A DNA stretch of 18,622 nucleotides, from NCBI GenBank assembly GCA_016871655.1, contig VHCR01000005.1:1-18622 (forward strand), written 5' to 3'. The DNA is from Verrucomicrobiota bacterium (GTDB lineage Bacteria > Verrucomicrobiota > Verrucomicrobiia > Chthoniobacterales > UBA6821). The notes beneath the pieces are model-generated. The model was not told where the DNA came from. It did not search any database and saw only the letters and a program-made list of their open reading frames with translations. Shown here one piece after another: positions 1 to 7,401 of the stretch. Position 1 is the first letter of the stretch. Every line of letters begins with the position of its first letter. The translations under genes were made by a program, and so were the position numbers.

Positions 1-533
1 CATTACATGCTTACCCTTAAATTTCAAGACACCCTCTTATAGTGTATTAAATTGAAAAGGGCACGCGATAAGCTTGCTCTTTTTCCTTAGAACTGCGTTC
101 TCAGATCTCACGTTATCTTCGGATAGCGCTTCTAACATGCCCTTTTCAATGTAATACACTATACAAAGCAAATGAAGCAGGCGTTCTTGGCGAGGAAAGT
201 TTTTTGATGAGCAAAGATCTTTCGAAGTTTTTGCTCCAACAATTTTTTGAGTTCTATGGGATTGAGGTTAGCTCGTTGATGAGTGGCACCCTCTAGAGCA
301 TATTAAATAAAACTGTGGCCATTTTTGGTAGGGTTTTTAAAATTATTGTAGCCGATGCAGTGCAAGGAGCGAGGCTCGCAGCACAAAGAGGAAATCTTTC
401 GACGAGTGTCTATAGAAATACTCGATGACGCGAGAACCGCAGCGACAAGGTCTCTCATTGCCTCGTCTGAAATTCTAAAACTGATCAAACATTCAGAACC
501 ATAACGCTAAAATAAAAATGCACTACCGCATAC
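1..533. other. Gene-poor left edge with possible decayed coding DNA
   Basis: No convincing gene is visible. A + strand frame is open from 72 to 296 (stop TAG) with protein-like composition, but its first ATG is at 207, leaving 29 residues. A second + frame, ATG 355 to TAA 504, would give a 49-residue mostly helical peptide. A - strand frame at 303-488 overlaps it and needs a TTG start. These could be remnants of one broken gene or chance frames. The words around 30-52 and 288-311 (CACCCTCT followed by an A/T-rich TATTAAAT) look like a diverged direct repeat. SctC stops at 534, so this is the space downstream of that gene. Confidence 0.4.
38..163. repeat. 26-bp inverted repeat enclosing two hairpins
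   Basis: Bases 38-63 and 138-163 are inverted copies of each other over 26 bp with one mismatch (outer word TATAGTGTATTA, inner word TTGAAAAGGGCA). Between them lie two further hairpins. One is 89-101, AGAAC-TGC-GTTCT. The other is 111-128, a 7-bp stem closed by C(TTCG)G, which as RNA would be the very stable UUCG tetraloop. The layout could be a structured RNA, a terminator-like attenuator, or a small non-autonomous mobile element. There is no transposase and no visible target-site duplication. Nothing in the sequence fixes its strand or function. Confidence 0.6.
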
Positions 534-2909
534 CTAATCTGGCTCTAATTGATTCTTTGGCAGCTTCAAAGGCGGATCGTAAGAACTATCTTTTTTCTTT
601 TTTGGTTTTGGTGTTGTTGTTGCTTCAGGTTGTGATGAAGGCAGAATAGGAGGTATGGAAGAGGTGGCTGCATTCGCTACTCCCTTTTGCTTTGTCTTAT
701 TTTTGGACGTCTTCTTGGTGCCGGTAGAAGAGCTCGGCGTTAAAGGCGCAATCTTATTAGTGGAAGTAATCCAACCTTTGTTTGACATCGATTCAATCTC
801 TGGCGTTGGAAGCCCACTGGTACTTTGTTCAACATTGATAGCGTCTTCTACCAATGGCGCTGGCTTAAAATATTCGCTATAGTCACCAAGGTTCTTCGAG
901 CTCACTTCGATAATACGTGGCGTGATGAGAAAGACACTTTCCACCATATTTTTGGCACTGTCTTTTACTCCAAAAAGAAAACTGACCACAGGAAGTTTGT
1001 AAAGCCAAGGATAACCAGCCATATCTTTTCCGGTAACTTTTTTGTAGATACCTCCAATCAGCAAACTCTGATCTTCTTTAACAACCGATTGAGTCGTTAA
1101 GGTTGATTGCTCAACAGTCGGAAGACCTCCAGCGCCTTGAGGAATTGATTTTCCATCTTGAATTTGAACTTGGAGATAAATCCGATTTTCACCATGCGAC
1201 AAGGTAATGTGCGGAACAACTTGTAAGTTAAGTCCTGTGCTCACGTTGTAAAGATTACTGACGTATTGCCCTACAGAGTTGACATAAAAAGTTTCTTCGT
1301 GGTTAATCATGGCACCAAAATTATCGAGCGTTAAAATGGTGGGTCGTGACAAAATTTTTGCTTTGTGTTCCGAAGCCAGAAAATTGATGGCCGTTGTCAC
1401 CGCTGTCGTTCCAAAAACACCACTGACATTCAAGTTAGAAGGGCTTTGAGGCGCAACCGTTGCTCCAGCTGCAATAGCATTGGTGGTTGTGCTCCCTGCA
1501 ATAGTGAAAGATCCGGTATTAACCCCAAAACTATTTAATCCGAGCGTTCGTCCAGCTCCCAACTGCAAATCGACAATCGCTGCCGAAATTTCCACGACGC
1601 GAACGGGAACATCGAGCTTGCGAATGGCCGCTTCGTAGAGCGGCATGTTCGCACGAATGTCGCGGATGACGACAGCGTTACGCCGCACATCAGAGGTGAT
1701 CATCGCATAGGTCCAGTCGGAGCCAGGTCCACCGCTCGGGGAGCTTGGAAGATTGGGGCTCTCCGAGGCTGGAGGAAGATCAGGCGTTCCGTTGTTAGCA
1801 ACCGAGGGAGGCCGTCCTCCAGAGTTGGCCATCGCAGGAGCATTGCCGGGATAGCCGGGGGGAACTTGTTGCGACGTAGGTGGAAGCACGCCTGTCGTTT
1901 GATTCGGAACAGAGAGTTGATTGGGCACTCCATTTTTGGTGAGTGACCCGTTGACGCTCGCTCCACCGCCAGAACCAAAGCCCCCGGTACGTCCGACACC
2001 ACCTCCGCCATAACCCCAAATTAATTGCCTTAAAGTCGAGGCCACGCCTTGAATCGTGGCCACACCGCCGCCAATGTTCACGTCATAGGCCCATGCATTG
2101 TTGAGCGGGAAAACTTCGATAACTGTTTCTCCGTTGTCGTGAAATTGCGTCTCGCTATCAATCGAGTTGAGGAGCTGCGTCGTCAGTTCGATATATTTTG
2201 GAATGCCAGAAATGGTAACCATCCCGGAGTCCTTGATTTTTTCTACGCGTCCGTCAGATGAGATAAAGCCACTCGTCCTCAACATCTCGAGCGCCACATC
2301 TGCCTTGACGTAGCGCAACGGCTTTACCAAAAGATTTACTTCCTGATTGCTTGCGATGTAGAGCAGCCCATTCACATAAAACCAACTCAGTCCATAAGCC
2401 CGCGCCATTTGCGCCAAGAACGCAGCCGGCGATTGATTCACAAAGCTTCCGCTGATCTCTCCCTGAACGGCAGGACTGACGTGCACATGCAATCCTTGCT
2501 GACCTCCAAAGTCCCGGAGCAAATCGCTAATCGGACGATTTTGAGCAACGATGGTAAAGTTGGAAGTTCTCCACGGAATACGACTTGCCTCCATTTCTGC
2601 GCGTGTCTCTGCAATAATGTCACCGGTTGCAAAATCAGCGGGATGGAAAGAAGGCTTTAGAGAAATTCCTTCAGCCTCCATTTCGGCGCGTGTTTGAGAA
2701 ATAATATCTTTGCTTGCAAGTCCGGTAGAATGTAGCGCTGGCGACAACATTGTCTTATCCACCGCCTTCTCTGCCTTCATTTCCGCGCGGGTTTTATTGA
2801 TGAGATCAAGAGCCGTCGAGGCAGCATCAGAGGAGAGATTGTTTTCTATCTCTTGAGCAGAAAGGGACAAGCCCAAAAAAAGAAAAAAGAAGCTCCAGCG
2901 CATGATCAT
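534..2909 (-). CDS. sctC: Type III secretion outer-membrane secretin SctC (YscC/InvG family)
   Basis: Forms the outer-membrane ring of the injectisome through which effectors leave the cell. The 791-residue protein starts M-I-M with a signal peptide ending near Ala18. Residues 35-109 hold three copies of a TRAEM-x-AE helix motif (Thr40, 73, 102). An N0-like domain (about 117-190, including FYVNGLLYIAS) and N1 (about 193-252) follow. An N3-type domain starts near 262, is interrupted by a Gly/Pro/Asn-rich insert (about 300-397), and resumes at SDVRRNAVVIRD. The secretin core runs from about 435 to 668, with SRPTILTLDN, KLPVVSFLFG and LITPRIIE. A Lys/Pro/Ser-rich tail (about 675-791) is probably unstructured and might bind a pilotin. 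The N0 region and the NAVVIRD-MPLY-LD order favour a T3SS secretin over GspD or PilQ. No other T3SS structural gene is in the window. The start could also be M3 (2903). Confidence 0.88.
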   Translation of the reverse strand: MIMRWSFFFLFLGLSLSAQEIENNLSSDAASTALDLINKTRAEMKAEKAVDKTMLSPALHSTGLASKDIISQTRAEMEAEGISLKPSFHPADFATGDIIAETRAEMEASRIPWRTSNFTIVAQNRPISDLLRDFGGQQGLHVHVSPAVQGEISGSFVNQSPAAFLAQMARAYGLSWFYVNGLLYIASNQEVNLLVKPLRYVKADVALEMLRTSGFISSDGRVEKIKDSGMVTISGIPKYIELTTQLLNSIDSETQFHDNGETVIEVFPLNNAWAYDVNIGGGVATIQGVASTLRQLIWGYGGGGVGRTGGFGSGGGASVNGSLTKNGVPNQLSVPNQTTGVLPPTSQQVPPGYPGNAPAMANSGGRPPSVANNGTPDLPPASESPNLPSSPSGGPGSDWTYAMITSDVRRNAVVIRDIRANMPLYEAAIRKLDVPVRVVEISAAIVDLQLGAGRTLGLNSFGVNTGSFTIAGSTTTNAIAAGATVAPQSPSNLNVSGVFGTTAVTTAINFLASEHKAKILSRPTILTLDNFGAMINHEETFYVNSVGQYVSNLYNVSTGLNLQVVPHITLSHGENRIYLQVQIQDGKSIPQGAGGLPTVEQSTLTTQSVVKEDQSLLIGGIYKKVTGKDMAGYPWLYKLPVVSFLFGVKDSAKNMVESVFLITPRIIEVSSKNLGDYSEYFKPAPLVEDAINVEQSTSGLPTPEIESMSNKGWITSTNKIAPLTPSSSTGTKKTSKNKTKQKGVANAATSSIPPILPSSQPEATTTPKPKKKKDSSYDPPLKLPKNQLEPD

Positions 2910-2920
2910 TCTTGCCGAAG

Positions 2921-3123
2921 AATGTAAAGAGTGAAGAGTAAAGAGTGAAGAGTAAAGAGTGCTAAATCAATTTTTTCTTTCTTTTTCGAAAAGCTGCTTT
3001 CTCGGATAAGTAGAGCCAAAATTGAGTCGTTTTTGAAAATGCAGGTCAAGTAGCACTTTCACCATACTGATTTCATTCTGGATTAAAAACACTCTTCACC
3101 CTTCGCTCTTTACTCGTTACATT
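2921..3123. repeat. Heptamer inverted repeat between divergent sctC and yggS
   Basis: The left arm (2921-2961) is a tandem of GAGTAAA and GAGTGAA words beginning AATGTAA. The right arm (3090-3123) is its imperfect reverse complement (CACTCTTCACCC...ACTCGTTACATT), so the ends pair best. The left arm begins 12 nt before the sctC ATG, next to TTCTT-GCCG-AAGAA (2912-2925). The right arm ends 36 nt before the yggS ATG. The spacer between is A/T-rich and must hold the promoters of both genes, but I see no convincing -35/-10 pair. Confidence 0.85.
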
Positions 3124-3158
3124 GTTTCTACTCGAATCGGATCTCAATCAAAAAACAA

Positions 3159-3848
3159 ATGTCTTTTCAAGTCGACTTGCCCCTTCAAAGAATCTTAGAT
3201 CGTATCGCTGCTGCAGCTCAACGTTCAGGGCGCAGCGCCTCTGAAATTCAGCTTGTGGCAGTTTCAAAATATCAACCTGCTCCTAAAATTCGTGAGATTG
3301 TGGAAGAAGGCCTCACACTTTTTGGCGAAAGCCGCGTTCAAGAGGCTGCTTCAAAAATTCCGATGCTCCCCAACAAGCTTCACTGGCATTTTGTCGGACA
3401 CCTTCAGAGCAACAAAGTTCGAAAAGCCCTTCCACTCTTTGAGCTCTTTCACAGCGTTGACTCACTCGACTTGGCACTAGCAATGGATCGCATAGCTGAA
3501 GAAATGGGCCGCTTCCCGCGCGTTCTCTTGGAAGTGAATGTTTCGGGAGAAGCTAGCAAATATGGTTTTTCTCCAACAACCTTAAAGGCCTCACTGGATC
3601 AGCTTTTGCGGCTGCCTCGTCTTCAAATAGAAGGTTTTATGACGATGGCGCCACTCACCAAAGACCCGGAAACAACACGTCCCTACTTTGCTCAACTGCG
3701 CGAACTTCGCGACGAGGCTGCACGTGACTTTGGCATCCCCCTCTCGTCGCTTTCCATGGGAATGAGCCACGATTTTGAAATAGCCATTGAGGAAGGGGCT
3801 ACGCTGGTTCGGATTGGCTCGGCAATTTTTAACAAGGCTGAAGGTTAA
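3159..3848 (+). CDS. yggS: YggS/PROSC family PLP homeostasis protein
   Basis: A cytosolic fold-type III PLP-binding protein that buffers pyridoxal phosphate; the family has no clear catalytic activity. At 229 residues it has the usual length. The family signature is complete: VAVSKYQP with the PLP lysine at Lys37, FGESRVQEA, the [12 protein letters not shown] block, and the C-terminal [27 protein letters not shown] region that binds the phosphate. The ATG at 3159 has no Shine-Dalgarno and sits after an A-rich leader. It is divergent from sctC and 9 nt ahead of the next coiled-coil gene, probably in one operon. YggS is a housekeeping protein, so its position beside the secretin is probably incidental. 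Confidence 0.95.
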   Translation: MSFQVDLPLQRILDRIAAAAQRSGRSASEIQLVAVSKYQPAPKIREIVEEGLTLFGESRVQEAASKIPMLPNKLHWHFVGHLQSNKVRKALPLFELFHSVDSLDLALAMDRIAEEMGRFPRVLLEVNVSGEASKYGFSPTTLKASLDQLLRLPRLQIEGFMTMAPLTKDPETTRPYFAQLRELRDEAARDFGIPLSSLSMGMSHDFEIAIEEGATLVRIGSAIFNKAEG

Positions 3849-3857
3849 GCTTTTCAA

Positions 3858-4502
3858 ATGAACTTTTCTTCGCTAAATATTGAAGCCATGCCTGACCTTA
3901 TCACCGATCACGATGAATTATTAGACTTGGCTGAAGAACCTTCTGCCGAGGAACTCCAAGATCAAGTACAACGCGCACAATCTGAATTAATCGAACTGAA
4001 ACGCCGCCAAGATCAGATTGAAAAAGAAAAACAACGACTCGAAGAATTGAGCCGTCGGCAAGAAGATCTCGAACGTGGCCGCATTGAAATGGTTGATAAA
4101 TTAACGCGCTCGTTGCTCTTGGTGCAACGCGAGACAGAGGAATCTCAGCGCCGATTGGAGCAACTTCACAATATTCAAGATGCTTTCGCAGAGCATTTGA
4201 AAGAACTCGAACAAATCGATTGCAAAAGCTGGGGTGGCAAAGAACTTGCTCGCGAGCTGACGCGCGCCACTGGCATTGTTGACGAGGCCAAAGCGACTTA
4301 CGCTCGAACACAAGCCAAAATTGCCCCGATCGAGGAGGGTGAAGTTTTAGAAGAAACTTATGGCGATAATTTCGGATTAAAAGGCCAAGGTTTTCTCTAC
4401 TGGCTACAGTGTGGCGCCGCCTTCACGCTCCCACTCTTGGCTCTGGGCCTTCTTGCCATCTGTGTTTGGATCTGGCATATTTTGACCATCGCACCGCGTT
4501 AA
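3858..4502 (+). CDS. Coiled-coil protein with C-terminal membrane anchor
   Basis: Not a family I recognise. The 214-residue product has an acidic N-terminus and a long charged, Gln/Glu/Arg-rich coiled coil (about residues 30-155). A short globular linker containing GEVLEETYGDNFG follows, then one strongly hydrophobic segment (about 182-209) and the short tail IAPR. This is the layout of a tail-anchored inner-membrane protein with its body in the cytoplasm. There is no signal peptide. It starts 9 nt after yggS; ATG 3888 (M11) is an alternative start. The next gene has the same design, so the two may work together. Possible roles (scaffold, division, envelope or secretion accessory) cannot be separated from sequence alone. 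Confidence 0.8.
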   Translation: MNFSSLNIEAMPDLITDHDELLDLAEEPSAEELQDQVQRAQSELIELKRRQDQIEKEKQRLEELSRRQEDLERGRIEMVDKLTRSLLLVQRETEESQRRLEQLHNIQDAFAEHLKELEQIDCKSWGGKELARELTRATGIVDEAKATYARTQAKIAPIEEGEVLEETYGDNFGLKGQGFLYWLQCGAAFTLPLLALGLLAICVWIWHILTIAPR

Positions 4503-4601
4503 TCAGACTGAAGACTATAGGCTACAGGAATATTTTTCTGCTTTGCACATCCACTTTTTGTAAATCTGTAATTTGCACTTCGAGCTTTGAGAAAAATTTC
4601 T

Positions 4602-5078
4602 ATGTTTAAAAAAAGAGATAAGCGAGCATCCCTCCAGCCTCGAGCCTCGAGCCTCCAGCCTCGTTTGCGCTCTCGCTCTGGCCGCAACAACTCCGTCCCT
4701 CAACGGGGACGCAAATTAGATGTCGATCGTCAGCTACTACATCAAGAAGCTGAAGAAATTCGAAGGCTGGAAGAAAAAATTCGTCAAAAAGAAACTGCCG
4801 CTCGCCAGCGCTTAGAAAGCCTTCCCAAGGAGCTTGCAGAACGCCAACGCAAACAACAAGAACTCATGCGACTTCATTTAGTTGCTGCTCCTACGCGTGC
4901 CGATGGCATTAGCAAACTTCGTGATAAACGTGAAGCATTGCGCAAGCCCATTCCTTCATCTGGAGGAAAGCGCTTAGCTGAACGCCGCGCTGCTCGCATG
5001 CAGTTTGTCTTGCTCTGCGTTGTCCTCTTGGTGATCTTGCTACTGCTTTGGAGGTCCCTGCCGAGCAGCAACACTTAA
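4602..5078 (+). CDS. Small basic coiled-coil protein with C-terminal membrane anchor
   Basis: Unknown function. The 158-residue product (from ATG 4602) has a basic N-terminus, a coiled coil (about 40-95), a second basic stretch, and a hydrophobic helix (about 134-151) followed by RSLPSSNT. It is the smaller counterpart of the preceding tail-anchored coiled-coil protein. Residues about 10-21 (SLQPRASSLQPR) are encoded entirely by tandem CCTCGAG/CCTCCAG heptamers, the kind of repeat that is intergenic elsewhere here. The N-terminus was therefore either extended by repeat growth or mis-assigned; the protein may start further downstream. A TTG at 4587 is a less likely start. Confidence 0.7.
   Translation: MFKKRDKRASLQPRASSLQPRLRSRSGRNNSVPQRGRKLDVDRQLLHQEAEEIRRLEEKIRQKETAARQRLESLPKELAERQRKQQELMRLHLVAAPTRADGISKLRDKREALRKPIPSSGGKRLAERRAARMQFVLLCVVLLVILLLLWRSLPSSNT
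4631..4663 (+). repeat. Tandem CCTCGAG/CCTCCAG heptamers inside a coding region
   Basis: Four full 7-bp units plus five bases (CCTCCAG, CCTCGAG, CCTCGAG, CCTCCAG, CCTCG). They match the right-arm position of the spacer repeats elsewhere, but here they lie just inside the open frame that starts at 4602. A possible diverged left arm is CTATAGGCTACAGG at about 4514-4527, which agrees with the expected complement at 10 of 14 positions. Confidence 0.8.
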
Positions 5079-5116
5079 TGCATCGCTTTGCGATTCATCA
5101 AGCATTGCTGCAGTGA

Positions 5117-5220
5117 AAGTTAAAAGTCTAAGTTTAAGTTTTGAGGCTCCGCTTAAATGAAGAAATTTTATTTTTGCCGAAGGCAAGAATTAACTTAAAC
5201 TTAAACTTTTGACTTAAACT
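5117..5220. repeat. Quasi-palindrome (AGTTTAA words) before E1 alpha
   Basis: Bases 5117-5140 and 5192-5215 are inverted copies over 24 bp with two mismatches, built from AGTTTA/AAGTTT words. Inside are a weak hairpin (AGGC-TCC-GCTT, about 5143-5153), an A/T-rich stretch, and the perfect hairpin TTGCC-GAA-GGCAA (5174-5186). The right side ends 12 nt before the E1 alpha ATG. The layout closely matches the elements at 8626-8733 and 14008-14115. Confidence 0.88.
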
Positions 5221-5232
5221 ATTTATTCTATC

Positions 5233-6228
5233 ATGAACGTCATTCCCTCCCTCTACCTTGATGCCTACAAGACCATGCTCGCAGCCCGTCTCACGGAGGA
5301 GAAGTTGGCTGCTTTGAGTCGTTCTGGGAAAATTTTTGGGGGCGTTTTTTTAGGTCGAGGTCAAGAAGCCTTGAGTGTTGCGCTGGGAATTCATTTACGA
5401 AAAGGGGATATCTATGCACCATTGATTCGTGATCAAGCAGGGCGTCTCGCTTTTGGCGATACGATTCTCGATACGATGCGAACTTATCTCGGCTCTTCGC
5501 TAGGTTCCATGCGCGGCCGTGATGGAAACATTCATCGCGGCCGTCCCAAAGAAGGGTACTTTGCGATGATCAGTCATCTCGGCGTGATGGTCTCAACTGT
5601 TGCTGGCGCGCTACTTGCACGTCGTCTCCGCGGGGAAACAGGTATGGTCGGCGCAACTTGCATTGGCGATGGCGGAACTTCAACGGGAAGTTTCCATGAA
5701 GGTCTCAACATCGCCGCGGTGGAAAAATTACCGCTCATTGTTGTTGTCGCTAATAATCAATATGCCTACTCCACACCGAACACGAGCCAATTTGCCTGCA
5801 AAGATCTTGTTGACCGCGCCCTTGGTTACGGCATCGCAGGTCATCGCGCAGAGGGAACTAATTTAGAAAGCTGTCTCGACGTCGTTGGCAAAGCTGTTGC
5901 CACTGCTCGTGCTGGAGGTGGCCCTCAACTCGTTGTTGCTGATTTATTGCGCCTGGTCGGGCACGGGGAGCATGATGATGCCGCTTACATTCCGGCGGAG
6001 CTCAAAGCAGCGCCCGTTGGCCGCGATTGTTTGTTACTGGCTGAAGCCGCTTTGTTAGAAAAAAACTTCGCGACAGCCGAAGAAGTTGCCACGTGGCGCC
6101 GTGACTTGGAAGAAGAAATTGAAACCATCACTTCGCGAGTCCTACGTGAGCCCACTCCTGACCCAGATGAAGAAGAATGGAACGCCTATGCGAGCGGCTT
6201 CGCCGCTGTTGAAACGTTGAATTGTTGA
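5233..6228 (+). CDS. pdhA: 2-oxo-acid dehydrogenase E1 subunit alpha (pyruvate type likely)
   Basis: Thiamine-diphosphate-dependent E1 alpha, which pairs with E1 beta to decarboxylate the 2-oxo acid and reductively acylate the lipoyl group of E2. The 331-residue protein has GRGQEALSVALG (about 41-52), the ThDP motif GDGGTSTGSFHEGLN (from Gly145) ending in the VVANNQYAYST block (Asn174-Asn175), and a VGHGEHDDAAY region carrying the usual phosphorylation-loop-like histidines. E1 beta and E2 follow on the same strand. The substrate is inferred: pyruvate is most likely, but the HRGRPKEGYFAMISHLG segment also resembles branched-chain enzymes. The last residues, AVETLNC plus the stop, are read from the GTTGAAAC repeat that fills the next spacer, and ASGFAA is read from a GCGGC-TTC-GCCGC hairpin. 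Confidence 0.9.
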   Translation: MNVIPSLYLDAYKTMLAARLTEEKLAALSRSGKIFGGVFLGRGQEALSVALGIHLRKGDIYAPLIRDQAGRLAFGDTILDTMRTYLGSSLGSMRGRDGNIHRGRPKEGYFAMISHLGVMVSTVAGALLARRLRGETGMVGATCIGDGGTSTGSFHEGLNIAAVEKLPLIVVVANNQYAYSTPNTSQFACKDLVDRALGYGIAGHRAEGTNLESCLDVVGKAVATARAGGGPQLVVADLLRLVGHGEHDDAAYIPAELKAAPVGRDCLLLAEAALLEKNFATAEEVATWRRDLEEEIETITSRVLREPTPDPDEEEWNAYASGFAAVETLNC

Positions 6229-6353
6229 AACGTTGAAAAGAAATATTCCTCTCGTTATAATTTTTTAGAAAATCGGTAACAAAAATATCCTCTCTTTGCA
6301 ATTTACAATATCATTTTAAAATGAATTTCCTTTCAACGCTTCAACGTTTCAAC
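6208..6353. repeat. GTTGAAAC octamer inverted repeat between E1 alpha and E1 beta
   Basis: The left arm (6208-6238) is four 8-bp units, GTTGAAAC, GTTGAATT, GTTGAAAC, GTTGAAA, and contains the E1 alpha stop codon. The right arm (6331-6353) is the reverse complement, TTTCAACG-CTTCAACG-TTTCAAC. The left arm is preceded by the hairpin AGCGGC-TTC-GCCGCT (6193-6207), which lies in the E1 alpha reading frame. The 92-nt loop is A/T-rich with no recognisable gene. Confidence 0.9.
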
Positions 6354-6354
6354 A

Positions 6355-6391
6355 GCTGCTTTAGCAGCGTTCAACTTTTTGCAAAGCAAAA
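6355..6391 (+). promoter_or_regulatory. Two hairpins directly upstream of the E1 beta start
   Basis: GCTGC-TTTA-GCAGC (6355-6368) and TTTTGC-AAA-GCAAAA (6377-6391) are perfect hairpins. The second ends 3 nt before the ATG at 6395 and occupies the place of a Shine-Dalgarno. It could limit ribosome access or mark an RNA processing site between E1 alpha and E1 beta. The structures are read directly; the regulatory role is inferred. Confidence 0.5.
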
Positions 6392-6394
6392 TTC

Positions 6395-7357
6395 ATGATC
6401 ACCTACCTCGAAGCCATCCGCCTTGCCCAGCAAAAGGCTCTTGCCGATGATCCACGCGTTTTCATCTATGGACAAGATGTCGGCCATTTTGGTGGCGCTT
6501 TCAAAGCGACTAAGAATCTGGCGAAAGAATTTCCAGGTCGTGTGATCGATTCTCCGATTAGCGAAGATGCGATGGTAGGCGTTGCTATTGGCGCTGCTAT
6601 TGAAGGAATGCGGCCGATCGTGGAAATGCAGTTTGCCGATTTTTCAATCTGCGGCCTGAATCAAATTGTCAATCACGCTGCAACCTTGTTTTATCGAACG
6701 GAAGTTTCTTGTCCCATTGTGGTTCGCTTACCTTACGGCGGCACTGCCGGCACGGGCCCATTTCATAGCCAAAGCGTCGAAGCCCTCTACGCGAACTATC
6801 CAGGCTTGATCGTCATGACTCCAGGCACTGTTGAGGATGCTTACACCATGTTCCTGGAAGCAATGACGCTGGATGATCCCGTCATTTTTTGTGAACATAA
6901 ATTTCTTTATTACCACCTCAAGGCTCAGGAACTCCCGACTGCAGCGCTTCCTTTCAACAAAGCCCGCATCGCCCGTCCTGGGCGCGACGCGACGGTCGTG
7001 ACCTATGGTGCGATGTTGCATGAATCACTGGCTGCTGCTGAAGAACTCGTGAAAGAAGGTTATGAAATCGAAATCGTCGATCTCCGTTCTGTAAAGCCCC
7101 TCGACACCGATACGATCTTGGCCTCCGTTGCGCGAACTGGTCGCTTGCTCGTCGTGAGTGAAGCTTTCCCATGGGGAGGAGTCGCTGCTGAAGTCATCGC
7201 GCGCGTCACGGCAGAAGGCTTTGGACTCCTCGATGCTCCGCCACAACGACTCAACGCTAAGGACACACCAGTTCCCTATCATCCTGCCTTGTGGGGAACA
7301 CATCGGCCAACAGCTTCGTCAATTGTTGATGCTCTTCATCGTTTACTAAAATTGTAA
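6395..7357 (+). CDS. pdhB: 2-oxo-acid dehydrogenase E1 subunit beta
   Basis: The transketolase-like half of the E1 heterotetramer; it completes the ThDP site with E1 alpha. The 320-residue protein carries the classic E1 beta blocks: FIYGQDVGHFGGAFKATKNL, RVIDSPISEDAMVGVAIGAA, VEMQFADF, and VVRLPYGGTAGTGPFHSQSVEALY. The C-terminal transketolase domain has EIEIVDLRSVKPLDTDTI and the VVSEAFPWGGVAAEV segment. The Glu of SPISE is the family residue expected to activate ThDP. It lies between E1 alpha and E2, separated from E1 alpha by a 166-nt repeat-filled gap, which is long for partners of a fixed complex. The leader has no Shine-Dalgarno. Confidence 0.93.
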   Translation: MITYLEAIRLAQQKALADDPRVFIYGQDVGHFGGAFKATKNLAKEFPGRVIDSPISEDAMVGVAIGAAIEGMRPIVEMQFADFSICGLNQIVNHAATLFYRTEVSCPIVVRLPYGGTAGTGPFHSQSVEALYANYPGLIVMTPGTVEDAYTMFLEAMTLDDPVIFCEHKFLYYHLKAQELPTAALPFNKARIARPGRDATVVTYGAMLHESLAAAEELVKEGYEIEIVDLRSVKPLDTDTILASVARTGRLLVVSEAFPWGGVAAEVIARVTAEGFGLLDAPPQRLNAKDTPVPYHPALWGTHRPTASSIVDALHRLLKL

Positions 7358-7370
7358 TTCTTTTGCTGTC

Positions 7371-7395
7371 ACCTGCAACCTGCAACCTGTAACCT
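7371..7395 (+). repeat. Single-arm AACCTGC heptamer repeat before E2
   Basis: ACCTGCA-ACCTGCA-ACCTGTA-ACCT: three 7-bp units plus four bases fill most of the 44-nt gap between E1 beta and E2 and end 6 nt before the E2 ATG. No complementary left arm is visible in the short spacer or at the end of E1 beta, so this is a half-element. It sits in the right-arm position seen at the other loci. Confidence 0.8.
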
Positions 7396-7401
7396 TCTCT
7401 T

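Noticed and set aside
303..488. A 61-residue - strand frame, overlapping a 49-residue + strand frame (355-504)
   Set aside because: The - frame needs a TTG start; neither has a recognisable motif or a ribosome site, and both cannot be real. Described only as possible decayed coding DNA.
655..1100. Two + strand frames opposite sctC
   Set aside because: They are antisense to a well-supported secretin; their hydrophobic look comes from the complement of the Lys/Pro/Ser-rich tail.
3901..4313. Frames of 136 and 70 residues on the - strand opposite the coiled-coil gene
   Set aside because: Complement of a Glu/Gln/Arg-rich coding strand, which often yields long open antisense frames; no motifs.
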